From assembly GCA_001780285.1 (NCBI GenBank), contig MFGN01000018.1:1-34280 (forward strand): a stretch of DNA of 34,280 nt. The letters are read 5' to 3'. A program made the translations under genes and the position numbers. The notes beneath the pieces are model-generated. The model saw only the letters and a list, made by a program, of their open reading frames with translations. It did no database searches and was not told the origin of the DNA. This DNA is from Candidatus Falkowbacteria bacterium RIFOXYD12_FULL_34_57. GTDB taxonomy: Bacteria > Patescibacteriota > Patescibacteriia > Patescibacteriales > UBA12075. This document shows, in pieces, positions 1-7,339 of this stretch (the first letter of the stretch is position 1; every line of letters starts with the position of its first letter).

Positions 1-2
1 GT

Positions 3-83
3 TTCCATTGGGGGCTAAATTTAGAGACTCCTGTGGATTATTTAATCAATAATGGCTATGTTGTCCAATATGTGGTGAACTAA
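3..83 (+). pseudogene. C-terminal end of a probable transposase/integrase-core protein (cut by window start)
   Basis: An open frame enters from the left edge and stops at TAA 81-83, giving 26 residues that contain a HWGLNLETPVDYL stretch. The pattern 'H..LN..TP..YL' is typical of the C-terminal end of DDE integrase-core transposases (IS3/IS481 type), where it follows the catalytic Glu. Nothing upstream is visible, so it is unknown whether the gene is intact; it is listed here only as a fragment. No obvious terminal inverted repeat is visible in the next 80 bases. The identification rests on a short motif. Confidence 0.45.
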
Positions 84-112
84 TACATTTAATACCATAA
101 AAAGTAAAAATT

Positions 113-121
113 TGATATAAT
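113..121 (+). promoter_or_regulatory. Extended -10 promoter for the acetate transporter
   Basis: TG-A-TATAAT is a perfect extended -10 element 41 nt before the ATG at 163; a start site near 128 would leave a leader of about 35 nt. No good -35 is visible. No Shine-Dalgarno sequence precedes the ATG. Confidence 0.5.
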
Positions 122-162
122 ATAAATATAATTAATTATTTTATTAAACTAATTTTTAATTT

Positions 163-768
163 ATGGAAAATATAAAAAAATCCTTCGACCCCGCTCAGGG
201 CGAGAAAGAACAAACAAAAATAATCAATTTAGCTAATCCGGCTCCATTGGGATTATTGGGTTTTGGGATGACAACTGTTTTACTAAATTTACACAATGCT
301 GATTTTTTTGTGCTAAACAGCATGGTACTGGCAATGGGAATATTTTATGGCGGATTCGCTCAGATTATAGCGGGAATTTTGGAGTGGAAAAAGGAAAACA
401 CTTTTGGCATGACAGCTTTTATTTCTTACGGCTTTTTTTGGCTTTCACTGGTGGCTATAATCGTGATGCCTGAGATTGGGTGGGCAGAGAGAACGAGTTC
501 GGTTGCCATGGCGGCATATTTGTTTGTATGGGGGCTTTTCACTGCCGTGATGTTTGTGGGAACTTTAAAATTAAGCAAATCTCTACAATTCATATTTGGA
601 TCATTAACCCTGCTATTCTTTTTGTTAGCTGTCGGCGATCTAACCGGCAATGGAACAATTAAGATAATAGCAGGATATGAAGGAATAATCTGCGGTTTCT
701 CGGCAATTTACACCGCCTCTGCACAAATATTGAATGGTGTTTACAAAAAAACAGTTTTACCTGTTTAA
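163..768 (+). CDS. satP: Acetate uptake/efflux transporter, SatP/YaaH (GPR1/FUN34) family
   Basis: This 201-residue protein carries the family signature [11 protein letters not shown] at about residues 25-35 and then six hydrophobic helices, matching the usual ~190-200 residue SatP proteins that move acetate or succinate with protons across the inner membrane. A Glu-Trp pair after helix 2 ([12 protein letters not shown]) and conserved Asn/Gly positions also fit. The N-terminal 20 residues before the signature are odd: codons 7-14 are encoded by a sequence resembling the dispersed repeat family CCTTCGAC..CGCTCAGG (see the repeat entry). It lies 15 nt before an aminotransferase gene and probably shares its transcript. 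Acetate handling fits the ADP-forming acetate-CoA ligase at the other end of the window. Confidence 0.9.
   Translation: MENIKKSFDPAQGEKEQTKIINLANPAPLGLLGFGMTTVLLNLHNADFFVLNSMVLAMGIFYGGFAQIIAGILEWKKENTFGMTAFISYGFFWLSLVAIIVMPEIGWAERTSSVAMAAYLFVWGLFTAVMFVGTLKLSKSLQFIFGSLTLLFFLLAVGDLTGNGTIKIIAGYEGIICGFSAIYTASAQILNGVYKKTVLPV
181..205 (+). repeat. Dispersed-repeat-like segment inside the start of satP
   Basis: The segment reads TCCTTCGACCCCGCTCAGGGC followed by GAGA. From memory it closely resembles a short family (CCTTCGACTCCGCTCAGGACG) scattered through many bacterial genomes, normally between genes. Here it is in frame in satP and GC-rich against an AT-rich background. Only one clear copy is visible in the window. 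Confidence 0.4.
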
Positions 769-783
769 ATCTAAGTATGGTTT

Positions 784-1956
784 ATGGTTCAAAATAATAA
801 AAAAGAGAGGAGTGAAAAGGGAATAGGAAATAAGACAATAAACGATGTGGAGAGTCTGTTGATTAAAAAAGTAATAAACTCCCGACACCTTTTTAGATTT
901 TCAGAATCTATTTATAATTCTTTTTCTTTTAAATTTGAGAAAAAAGTGGGCAAGATGTATGATGACAGTAACTGTTTGCTTTTTCCATCGGCGACACTTG
1001 CACTATTGTCATTTTTAAAATTTTTAAAACTACCAAAAGACTCGGAAGTAATCATATCGCCCTTGGGTTGGGTAGCAAATTACTCTGTTTTAAGATTGGA
1101 GGGGCTAAAAATTATTTTTACGCCGTTAGATTCTGATTTGAACATGGATCCCAAAGAAATCGAAAAGAAAATTACAAAAAAAACAAAGATAATTATAACT
1201 GCGCACTTATTCGGCAGAAAACAAAAATATATAAATAAAATTTCTAGAATTGCTAAAAAGAACAGTATATATTTAGTAGAAGATATTGCTCAGAGTTTTG
1301 GTGTGGGAACAAGTGGATCAATGCCCGGTACATATGGGGATTTTGCATACTGTTCTCTTAATCGTTTTAAAATAATAAGCTCGGGAGACGGCGGTTTCGC
1401 GCTTACAAAGAACAAAAAAATATTTCATGGCATACAGGCTATGCACGATCAGGGATGTATAATAGAAAACGGTAAAAGAAAAATTCCAAATAACCCAACA
1501 GAGGGTCTGTCGATGAGAGTAAATGAATTAACCGCCGCAGTTGCTTATGCGCAAGTTATGAAGTTTTCTTATATAAAAAAGCAGGTACAAAAAGCATACA
1601 GGGAAGTTCGGGAAATAATAAGAGACTTAATTAAAGTTGATGAAATAAATCCCGAAAAAGGTGATATTCCTTATTTTTATTTATTTAGAAGTGAAGAAAT
1701 AAAGAAAGAAAAGCATCCACCCTTGTTAAAATCCGGTTGGCATTATGCCGGGAACATCCCTTATTTAAAAAAAGAATTTAATAAACAAAAAAGAGGTGAT
1801 AAAAAATTAGCGGAGACAGAAAAAATATTATCAGAGACCTTCTCTGTTGGTAGCGGGCTTATTCAAGAATATCTATCTACACCAATTGGTCTTAGTATTA
1901 ATTTTGACAATAAAGAAAAGAAAATTTTTATAAAAAATTTTAAAAAAATTATATAG
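784..1956 (+). CDS. DegT/DnrJ/EryC1/StrS-family PLP-dependent aminotransferase
   Basis: A 390-residue protein with the fold-type I architecture of sugar-nucleotide aminotransferases. PSATLALL (about 68-75) corresponds to the PLP-phosphate loop, VEDIAQSFG (165-173) gives the Asp167 that pairs with the PLP ring nitrogen plus the adjacent Gln, and SLNRFKIISSGDGG (191-204) places Lys196 where the Schiff-base lysine sits in the family (S-F-x-x-x-K). Members usually make amino sugars for surface polysaccharide, so this could feed glycans built by the glycosyltransferases elsewhere in the window; the substrate cannot be read. The region after residue 290 is divergent from typical members. Starts 15 nt after satP with no Shine-Dalgarno; an alternative start is not obvious. 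Confidence 0.75.
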   Translation: MVQNNKKERSEKGIGNKTINDVESLLIKKVINSRHLFRFSESIYNSFSFKFEKKVGKMYDDSNCLLFPSATLALLSFLKFLKLPKDSEVIISPLGWVANYSVLRLEGLKIIFTPLDSDLNMDPKEIEKKITKKTKIIITAHLFGRKQKYINKISRIAKKNSIYLVEDIAQSFGVGTSGSMPGTYGDFAYCSLNRFKIISSGDGGFALTKNKKIFHGIQAMHDQGCIIENGKRKIPNNPTEGLSMRVNELTAAVAYAQVMKFSYIKKQVQKAYREVREIIRDLIKVDEINPEKGDIPYFYLFRSEEIKKEKHPPLLKSGWHYAGNIPYLKKEFNKQKRGDKKLAETEKILSETFSVGSGLIQEYLSTPIGLSINFDNKEKKIFIKNFKKII

Positions 1957-1980
1957 TTAGTATTGAGAAATTGATTTTAA

Positions 1981-2057
1981 CGCTTTCTCCTTCTGGGGGC
2001 AGGCAGACTCTAGTCGTTGCTCGCCCGAAACTAGTTCGACTCACCACGGCTACGAAT
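1981..2057. repeat. GC-rich non-coding patch, possible dispersed-repeat remnant
   Basis: About 75 bases are far richer in G+C than the flanking DNA and contain partial inverted arms (CTAGT / ACTAG at 2011-2015 and 2030-2034) and TTCGACTC and CGCCCG words reminiscent of palindromic dispersed repeats. No reading frame of note. It sits between the aminotransferase stop and the tRNA terminator. Confidence 0.3.
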
Positions 2058-2092
2058 AAAAAAAGACCTCACTAATCGTGAGACCTCTTTTA
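2058..2092 (-). terminator. Rho-independent terminator of the tRNA-Glu transcript
   Basis: Read on the minus strand, AAAAGA-GGT-CTCAC, loop GATTA, GTGAG-G-TCTTTTTTT forms a hairpin followed by a T run. It begins 6 nt after the tRNA 3' end. The A-rich other flank means it can also act on the plus strand behind the aminotransferase gene. Confidence 0.75.
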
Positions 2093-2098
2093 ATTATG

Positions 2099-2170
2099 TA
2101 GCCCGTAGGGGAGTCGAACCCCTCTTTCATGGATGAGAACCATGTGTCCTAGCCGATAGACGAACGGGCC
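2099..2170 (-). tRNA. tRNA-Glu, anticodon CUC
   Basis: The minus strand folds as a full 72-nt cloverleaf. The acceptor stem is GGCCCGT with ACGGGCT (first pair G-U), the D arm is GTCT/GGAC, and the anticodon arm is CATGG-TTCTCAT-CCATG. The T arm is AGGGG-TTCGACT-CCCCT and the discriminator is A. Loop positions 34-36 read CTC, giving Glu for GAG codons. CCA is not fully encoded (CAT follows). A terminator follows directly. The cognate synthetase gltX is 10 kb away. Confidence 0.95.
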
Positions 2171-2251
2171 ATTTTTTATTCAGGATTGCGAATTTTACTA
2201 AATTGATATTAACACGAAAATATTTTTATGTCTATACCTTTTAGACTTTAA

Positions 2252-3208
2252 TTAATTTAATACTTTTCCTATTAAATTACTATTTCCTTGCAAAAAAACA
2301 TTAGAATTCAATGGTTTTTTGCCTCCTAATTGAATTTTTTTGATATTCAGGCTATTTGTGCCACATTGTATTGCTAATTCGTTATTATGTAAAAATAACT
2401 CACCTGGTTTATATTTATTTATTTTTATTATATTATTATCAACCCCAATAATTTTCACCAATTGGCTTTTGACTTTTGACTTTTCATTTTTAATTTGCGC
2501 GTATGCGCTTGGCCATGGATTCATGGCTCTGACAAATCTTTCTATTTCTATGGCAGATTTAGTCCAGTCAATATGCCCGTCTTTTTTGGATAGCATTCCC
2601 ACATAGCTAGCCCGAGAATTGTTTTGTGGAACGGATTTTATTTCACCTTGAATATATTTTTTTAAAGTTGGAATTAACAATTTTCCGCCAAGTTGAGAAA
2701 TTTTACCGAATAATGTGCCAGTTGTATCATTTTTTTCTATTTTAATTTTTTCTTGCGCCAATATATCTCCGGTATCCAATCCCTCATTCATTTTAATAAT
2801 CGTAACACCTGTTTCCACATCGCCATTTATTATTGCAGCTTGGATGCATGATGCACCGCGATATTTTGGCAGAAGCGAACCGTGAATATTGATACAACCA
2901 TATTTAGGCATCTCCAATATTTTTTTGGGAATAATTTGCGCGTATGCGGCAACAATTATTAAATCAATATCAACAACAGGAAAATCAAAACTTTTAATTG
3001 AATCAGGCTGCCAGACGGGAATTTTGCATTTTTGCGCCTCTAGTTTGCAAGCGGGGCAAGATATGACTTGTTTTCTGCCGATTTTCTTGTCCGGCTGCGT
3101 AACCACCCCTGCTACATCAAAATTTTTATCATCAATTAAAGCGCAAAGCGCCGGAATACCAAAATCCGGAGTGCCTATAAAGATTGCTTTGATTTTTTTG
3201 TTAGACAT
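2252..3208 (-). CDS. fmt: Methionyl-tRNA formyltransferase
   Basis: Transfers a formyl group from 10-formyl-tetrahydrofolate to initiator Met-tRNA in the cytoplasm. The 318-residue length is standard. FIGTPDFGIPAL opens the formyltransferase domain (residues 10-21). The catalytic triad is seen as Asn107 and His109 in NIHGSLLPKYRGAS and Asp145 in EGLDTGDI. A C-terminal OB-like domain follows from about residue 205 (KKDGHIDW, AMNPWPSAYA). Start ATG at 3208 has no Shine-Dalgarno. It is divergent from the DedA gene and shares the minus strand with def about 760 nt upstream, so the formylation/deformylation pair is nearby but split by DedA. Confidence 0.97.
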   Translation of the reverse strand: MSNKKIKAIFIGTPDFGIPALCALIDDKNFDVAGVVTQPDKKIGRKQVISCPACKLEAQKCKIPVWQPDSIKSFDFPVVDIDLIIVAAYAQIIPKKILEMPKYGCINIHGSLLPKYRGASCIQAAIINGDVETGVTIIKMNEGLDTGDILAQEKIKIEKNDTTGTLFGKISQLGGKLLIPTLKKYIQGEIKSVPQNNSRASYVGMLSKKDGHIDWTKSAIEIERFVRAMNPWPSAYAQIKNEKSKVKSQLVKIIGVDNNIIKINKYKPGELFLHNNELAIQCGTNSLNIKKIQLGGKKPLNSNVFLQGNSNLIGKVLN

Positions 3209-3225
3209 GATATTATTTTAGTGTA

Positions 3226-3295
3226 TAGTATTTAGCATTAAGGGGTTGATTGTTGAAAAATTATTCGCTTTGTGGATGTTTATTGCTAAATACTA
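3226..3295. repeat. Inverted repeat in the fmt/dedA divergent spacer
   Basis: Perfect 12-bp arms TAGTATTTAGCA (3226-3237) and TGCTAAATACTA (3284-3295) flank a 46-nt loop; the right arm continues as a repeated CTAAATA word. It is one of several such word-based AT hairpins in the spacers of this window. Confidence 0.7.
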
Positions 3296-3314
3296 AATAC
3301 TAAATATTAATTGT

Positions 3315-3962
3315 ATGCATGATTTAATTGATTTATTGCTTGGTTTAAGCGCTCAAATGGGTTACGGGGGAATTGTTTTTCTTATGACCATAGAAAGCTC
3401 GTTTATTCCTTTTCCCTCCGAAATTGTTATTCCTCCGGCGGCATATCTGGCATCACTCGGACAGATGAATATTTATTTAGTAATACTCTCTGGAATACTT
3501 GGCAGCCTGATTGGTGCTATTATTAATTATATAATTGGTATGACTCTGGGGCGAAAATTTATTTATTATTGTGCTGACCATAAGCTGTGCAGGATGATGT
3601 TGATAAACAAAAGAAAGGTGGAAATAGCGGAAAATTATTTTTTGAAATATGGAAAAATTTCCACGCTTATGGGCAGATTGGTTCCGGCTGTACGCCAACT
3701 TATTTCTATTCCAGCCGGATTTTCTAGAATGAATTTTAAACAGTTTTTATTTTATACTTTTCTGGGATCCGGTACATGGACAATTATCTTGGCGGTGCTT
3801 GGTTATGCTTTTGGTGCCAATCAGGAACTCTTTGAAAAATACTATAAAGAAGCGACCATTGGGGCGGTTGCGGTAGTTGCTATCGGAGTAATTTGTTTTG
3901 TAGTTTATCAAAAGAAAAAAAATATTAAAACTGAAATTGATTTTGAATCAAGCTCAGAATAA
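3315..3962 (+). CDS. DedA family inner-membrane protein (SNARE-associated/VTT domain)
   Basis: 215 residues with the DedA hallmarks: ESSFIPFPSEIVIPPAAYLA near residues 28-47 (the re-entrant Glu/Pro-Ser-Glu motif) and GRLVPAVRQLISIPAGFSRM near 118-137 (the conserved Arg and Ala-Gly-x-x-x-Met motif), followed by GSGTW and two more hydrophobic helices. The tail is short and charged. DedA proteins are lipid scramblase/flippase-like transporters, often linked to undecaprenyl phosphate recycling; which lipid is used here cannot be read. It converges with def, leaving only 7 nt between stop codons. Confidence 0.9.
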   Translation: MHDLIDLLLGLSAQMGYGGIVFLMTIESSFIPFPSEIVIPPAAYLASLGQMNIYLVILSGILGSLIGAIINYIIGMTLGRKFIYYCADHKLCRMMLINKRKVEIAENYFLKYGKISTLMGRLVPAVRQLISIPAGFSRMNFKQFLFYTFLGSGTWTIILAVLGYAFGANQELFEKYYKEATIGAVAVVAIGVICFVVYQKKKNIKTEIDFESSSE

Positions 3963-3969
3963 CATATTT

Positions 3970-4431
3970 TTAAACAGTTTTAATATTTTTTGCTGAATCT
4001 ATAAAAAGAATTCCGTCTAAATGATCTAATTCATGTTGAAAAATACGGGCCGGCATTCCAGACATATCCAAGGTTTGTTTTTTTCCGTTTTTATCTATAA
4101 ATCTGCATTTTATTTTTTTGTGCCGCCTTACTTTCCCAAAAGTATTTGGTACCGAGAGACACCCCTCTTCTCCCCATTCCTTACTCCATGATTTTTTTAT
4201 GATTTCAGGATTAAGAATAATCATATCCAGATTATCATTGTGTATTACAAATACTCTGATATTTTTACCGATTTGCGGAGCAGCGAGTCCAACACCATCT
4301 TTCTTTTTCATAGTCTCTATTAGATCATGGCAAAAAGTTTGAAATTTTTTAGTTTTTATGTCACTAATTTTAACTTCTTTTGACTTTTTCCGTAAAATTG
4401 AATTTGGGTTTGTAATTATTTTTAATAGCAT
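3970..4431 (-). CDS. def: Peptide deformylase
   Basis: Removes the formyl group from the N-terminal Met of nascent proteins at the ribosome exit. All three family motifs are present in the 153-residue protein: GVGLAAPQIG (46-55), EEGCLSVP (88-95, metal ligand Cys91) and QHELDHLDG (132-140, ligands His133 and His137, catalytic Glu134). Length is typical. Start ATG 4431 lacks a Shine-Dalgarno and is preceded by a very AT-rich stretch. Works with fmt on the same strand. Confidence 0.97.
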   Translation of the reverse strand: MLLKIITNPNSILRKKSKEVKISDIKTKKFQTFCHDLIETMKKKDGVGLAAPQIGKNIRVFVIHNDNLDMIILNPEIIKKSWSKEWGEEGCLSVPNTFGKVRRHKKIKCRFIDKNGKKQTLDMSGMPARIFQHELDHLDGILFIDSAKNIKTV

Positions 4432-4489
4432 AGTATGTTGTTAATATGAATATTAATAATAATATTATTTTTTAAATTAGTCAAGTATT

Positions 4490-4792
4490 ATGAGCGAAGA
4501 TAAGCAAAATAAAGGATTTCAATCTTTGGGGGATATACTTAATATATCAAAAGAAGAAGATTGTTTCGACGGGTTAAAAACAAATAAAAGGAAGGGTACA
4601 GCTTATGTTTGGCAGGATTTTGCTTTGCGGGTTATCAAAGAATTGAATATCCCTAGTTTTAAGAGAAGCGCAGTATTTAAAATTTGTAAGGAAAATTCTA
4701 AAGAAACAGTGGAAAGAGCCATGAATGATACGAAAGAACTGTGTAAGACAGGGGAGAGGTGGAAATATTTTTTTAAAATAATCAATCAATAA
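4490..4792 (+). CDS. Small hypothetical protein, 100 residues
   Basis: Not recognised. The frame is clean, begins with ATG after an AT-rich spacer shared with def, and encodes a soluble, charged, Lys-rich protein. An acidic, low-complexity N-terminal 30 residues are followed by an apparently helical domain (WQDFALRVIKELNIP and SAVFKICKENSKETVERAMND) ending in aromatic residues (WKYFFKII). No signal or membrane segment. It could be a small nucleic-acid-associated or adaptor protein, but nothing visible fixes this. The product looks more protein-like than the overlapping minus-strand frames, which are Phe/Leu-rich shadows. Confidence 0.6.
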   Translation: MSEDKQNKGFQSLGDILNISKEEDCFDGLKTNKRKGTAYVWQDFALRVIKELNIPSFKRSAVFKICKENSKETVERAMNDTKELCKTGERWKYFFKIINQ

Positions 4793-4809
4793 ATCAATAG
4801 TATTAAGAA

Positions 4810-4861
4810 TTAAGCATAAAAGGAACCGTAAATAATGCGAAATATTTTATTTATTGCTTAA
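4810..4861. repeat. Imperfect inverted repeat in convergent spacer
   Basis: TTAAGCATAAA (4810-4820) can pair with TTTATTGCTTAA (4850-4861) with one bulged base; the neighbouring AATTAAG/CTTAAT words extend it. It lies between two convergent genes and may help termination. Confidence 0.5.
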
Positions 4862-4876
4862 TGTTTATATAATTGT

Positions 4877-5662
4877 TTACATTTTAAAATTCATTACTAA
4901 ATAGCCGACACCAAAAGGGGCTTCATAGGAGAATAGTTCCGGTTTGTAGGTCGTATCAAACATAATCCCAAGCAAAATAAGAATTGATCTGAGTCCGCAT
5001 TCTCCCACTTCCTCAATTAATTGTCTATCCATGTCTAATATTTTTTGAGTTTCCTTATTTTTTAAGTAATCTATCAGCCTATTATCAAATTTTTTGCCCT
5101 TTGCTGAATATCCAGCGGGGGCATTTTTTGTTAATCTGTGAGACAGGTCTCCAGAGGCTATTACTGCCACTCTTTCTTTACTAATTAATAATTCGCGTTT
5201 TAATAGTTTTCCAAAGTTAAAGTGATCTTCATGTGAGAGATAAGAGTAATACATGGGAATAATTTTTACTTTTGGCAGGTTTTCTGTAAGCAAATATAGA
5301 GGAACAGAGGTTCCATGATCCAAGTTTTCATTGCTCATTAACTGAAGGGCTGCCTTGGTTTCTAGATTTTCTTTAATTCTATAAGTAAGTTTAATATTAC
5401 CGTCCCATTCTTTTTTTGTAGAAAAATCTCCAAAATCTTCAAAGTTGCAAGAAAATTTTGGACTTAAATTTATAGAAAATGAATTTTCTAAAAGATGACC
5501 ATGGGGTGAAATAATAAAAATTGTTTCAATATCCTCTTTTTCTAATTCTTGAGCAAGTTTTTGGTAGGCGTTAACAGTGGTTTTTAATTGAGACAAATTT
5601 TCTTTGCCGATTTGCGGTATTAGTATTGGCGGGTGAGGAACTATAGATGATGCAATTATCAT
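4877..5662 (-). CDS. MEMO/class III extradiol dioxygenase-like protein (AmmeMemoRadiSam system, AmrB-type)
   Basis: 261 residues of the LigB/MEMO fold. SSIVPHPPILIPQIG (5-19) carries the His in the family's first metal-like site; FIISPHGHLL (about 50-59) gives the second His motif; HGTSVPLYLL and ASGDLSHRLT (about 169-178) give the remaining His/Asp motifs of extradiol-dioxygenase-like proteins. In the AmmeMemoRadiSam system, a MEMO-like protein occurs with an AMMECR1 domain and the AmrS radical SAM enzyme, and amrS lies 4.5 kb away on the same strand here; no AMMECR1 gene is visible. The exact reaction is not something the sequence shows. Start ATG 5662 with no Shine-Dalgarno. Confidence 0.8.
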   Translation of the reverse strand: MIIASSIVPHPPILIPQIGKENLSQLKTTVNAYQKLAQELEKEDIETIFIISPHGHLLENSFSINLSPKFSCNFEDFGDFSTKKEWDGNIKLTYRIKENLETKAALQLMSNENLDHGTSVPLYLLTENLPKVKIIPMYYSYLSHEDHFNFGKLLKRELLISKERVAVIASGDLSHRLTKNAPAGYSAKGKKFDNRLIDYLKNKETQKILDMDRQLIEEVGECGLRSILILLGIMFDTTYKPELFSYEAPFGVGYLVMNFKM

Positions 5663-5671
5663 AATAATGAA

Positions 5672-5759
5672 AATTTTGAATCTTGAATTAATTTTAAATG
5701 AAATAATTTTTAATTATTAAAAAAATTAAATATTTATTCAGAATTCATAATTCGAAATT
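5672..5759. repeat. Imperfect inverted repeat upstream of the MEMO-like gene
   Basis: Arms 5672-5689 (AATTTTGAATCTTGAATT) and 5742-5759 (AATTCATAATTCGAAATT) pair over 18 positions with about three mismatches. Another example of the locus-specific AT-word hairpins. Confidence 0.6.
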
Positions 5760-5775
5760 AAATTAATATAAAATA

Positions 5776-7224
5776 TTATTCTTCAAATTCATTTTTTAGA
5801 GGATTGCCAAGGTTGTATGTAGCTAACACCTTTGGAGACACAGTAATAACATTGCCCCATTTGTATCCAAGCGCCTCAAAAGCTTCGCCTGAAACAATTG
5901 GTCTTTTCTTGTTTCCGTCAATAATATAAACAGCGGGAGAAGTATTTGATTTTAACAATTCCCCATCCTCAAATACTATTGGGTTGGTGGTAGTATACTT
6001 ATCTAAAACTTCCGGGTTTACTTGAGTAATTGGTTTATTCTTAAATTTTGTTTTTAAAAATATTGCGTCAATTAAAGGAGCTTTTTCACCACTAGATACC
6101 CAGTATACACCGCCGGTTTTATTGTTTTGTAATAATGCTCCGGTGGGGTATTTTGATTCAGCCGTTATTTCACTTCCGTTTCCATAAGAATTAACATCTT
6201 CCCAGCTGGCGCTCATTACTTCTTCGGGATTGAAGCCAATGACGCGAAACGCTTCCATGTTGGAAACTTTTCTTTTTTGATCATCAACAAGTAAATAGAT
6301 ATCACCCTTTGGCGATCTAATCAATGAGTATTGCGGAAATCTAATTGGTGCACCAATGGTGTAGTTATCTAAAACAGATTTGTCTACCTGGATGATTTTA
6401 TCAGGATTGAATCTTGAAGTCAGCGCCCCTCTTGTCAAAAATGGCCTCTTTTTTCCATCTTTAATCAGCCAAACCCCCACTTCGCCGCGAACCTGTAGTA
6501 ATGAGTTATTTGGATATTTTCTGGTGAAATATTTAATCCATAGATTATAAAAATTATAATTTCCATAATATACATGAGGGGTATAGTTATATAGAGCGGC
6601 AGTGGCGTTGTTTGATGGGGTAACAATAGACGGGGGATTGTCGGTGTTGGAAATGGTATATGTATTACCGGCTTTATAGGTGTACTGTTGTGGTTCGGTT
6701 ACATAGCTATAAAATTGCAAGGAAGCAGAATTAACCTGTTTGCCAAAACCCCTATATCTTTCAATGCAAGCCTGCCCATCAAAACATCCATAACCAGTTG
6801 CCCAGTCTAATTGTTTTTGGGTGGGAGATTTTTCTTCGACCAGACTTTGTTCTTTTTGCAATAATGTGAGCAGGAATTTTGGGTTAATATGAATCGGATT
6901 ACATTTCAATTTCATTTGCGCCGTAGTAAAATCTCTGCCATTATCATCGAAATCACTACAGTCATAATTATTTACAGCGGCATCATAGATAATTTCTGCC
7001 GCAGTTTTTAATTCATCACGAGCATTCAATGTTTTGAAATTTTTTATATATCCACCCTTTGTGGTTAGAAAATTTTGCACATCATCAAGACTCATTGATG
7101 TTGAATCTAAAATTTCAGCGTCGCTTATTATATAGTTTGGATTAAAATTTGCGGCTTGCACAAAGTTAGCTGAAAACAAAAAAGTTAACAGAAAACCAGT
7201 TAATAATAATTTATTCTTTTTCAT
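5776..7224 (-). CDS. Secreted protein: lysozyme-like N-terminal domain plus 'GKKRPI' repeats
   Basis: About 482 residues when started at the ATG at 7224 (an in-frame TTG 15 nt upstream is less likely because the signal peptide KKNKLLLTGFLLTFLFSANFVQA begins right after this ATG). After cleavage near AQAA/QAAN, the N-terminal half contains a helical region with LLTLLQKEQSLVEE, DWATGYGCFDG and YYGNYNFYNLW, which resembles lytic-transglycosylase/lysozyme-like domains with a catalytic Glu; this is inference. The C-terminal half holds about four 60-70 residue repeats of the form 'VYxIxDGKKRPIxSxxAFxxLGY..VxxVxxxxLxxYxxGxPI'. Such repeats are common in exported proteins of Patescibacteria and Gram-positives and probably bind the cell wall. 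No anchor is visible. Confidence 0.7.
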   Translation of the reverse strand: MKKNKLLLTGFLLTFLFSANFVQAANFNPNYIISDAEILDSTSMSLDDVQNFLTTKGGYIKNFKTLNARDELKTAAEIIYDAAVNNYDCSDFDDNGRDFTTAQMKLKCNPIHINPKFLLTLLQKEQSLVEEKSPTQKQLDWATGYGCFDGQACIERYRGFGKQVNSASLQFYSYVTEPQQYTYKAGNTYTISNTDNPPSIVTPSNNATAALYNYTPHVYYGNYNFYNLWIKYFTRKYPNNSLLQVRGEVGVWLIKDGKKRPFLTRGALTSRFNPDKIIQVDKSVLDNYTIGAPIRFPQYSLIRSPKGDIYLLVDDQKRKVSNMEAFRVIGFNPEEVMSASWEDVNSYGNGSEITAESKYPTGALLQNNKTGGVYWVSSGEKAPLIDAIFLKTKFKNKPITQVNPEVLDKYTTTNPIVFEDGELLKSNTSPAVYIIDGNKKRPIVSGEAFEALGYKWGNVITVSPKVLATYNLGNPLKNEFEE

Positions 7225-7299
7225 ATAATGGAAACACAACTTATTATTTTGTTATTTAATTTAATATTATTATACTATAATTTTTATTATAATACAAAC

Positions 7300-7328
7300 A
7301 AAAAATAGCCATTTTTGAGCTATTTTTT
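7300..7328 (-). terminator. Terminator after clpB
   Basis: Ten-base-pair stem AAAAAATAGC / GCTATTTTTT with a 9-nt loop, 12 nt after the clpB stop on the minus strand. The A/T flanks make it usable in both directions. Confidence 0.85.
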
Positions 7329-7339
7329 GTTGAAATATT

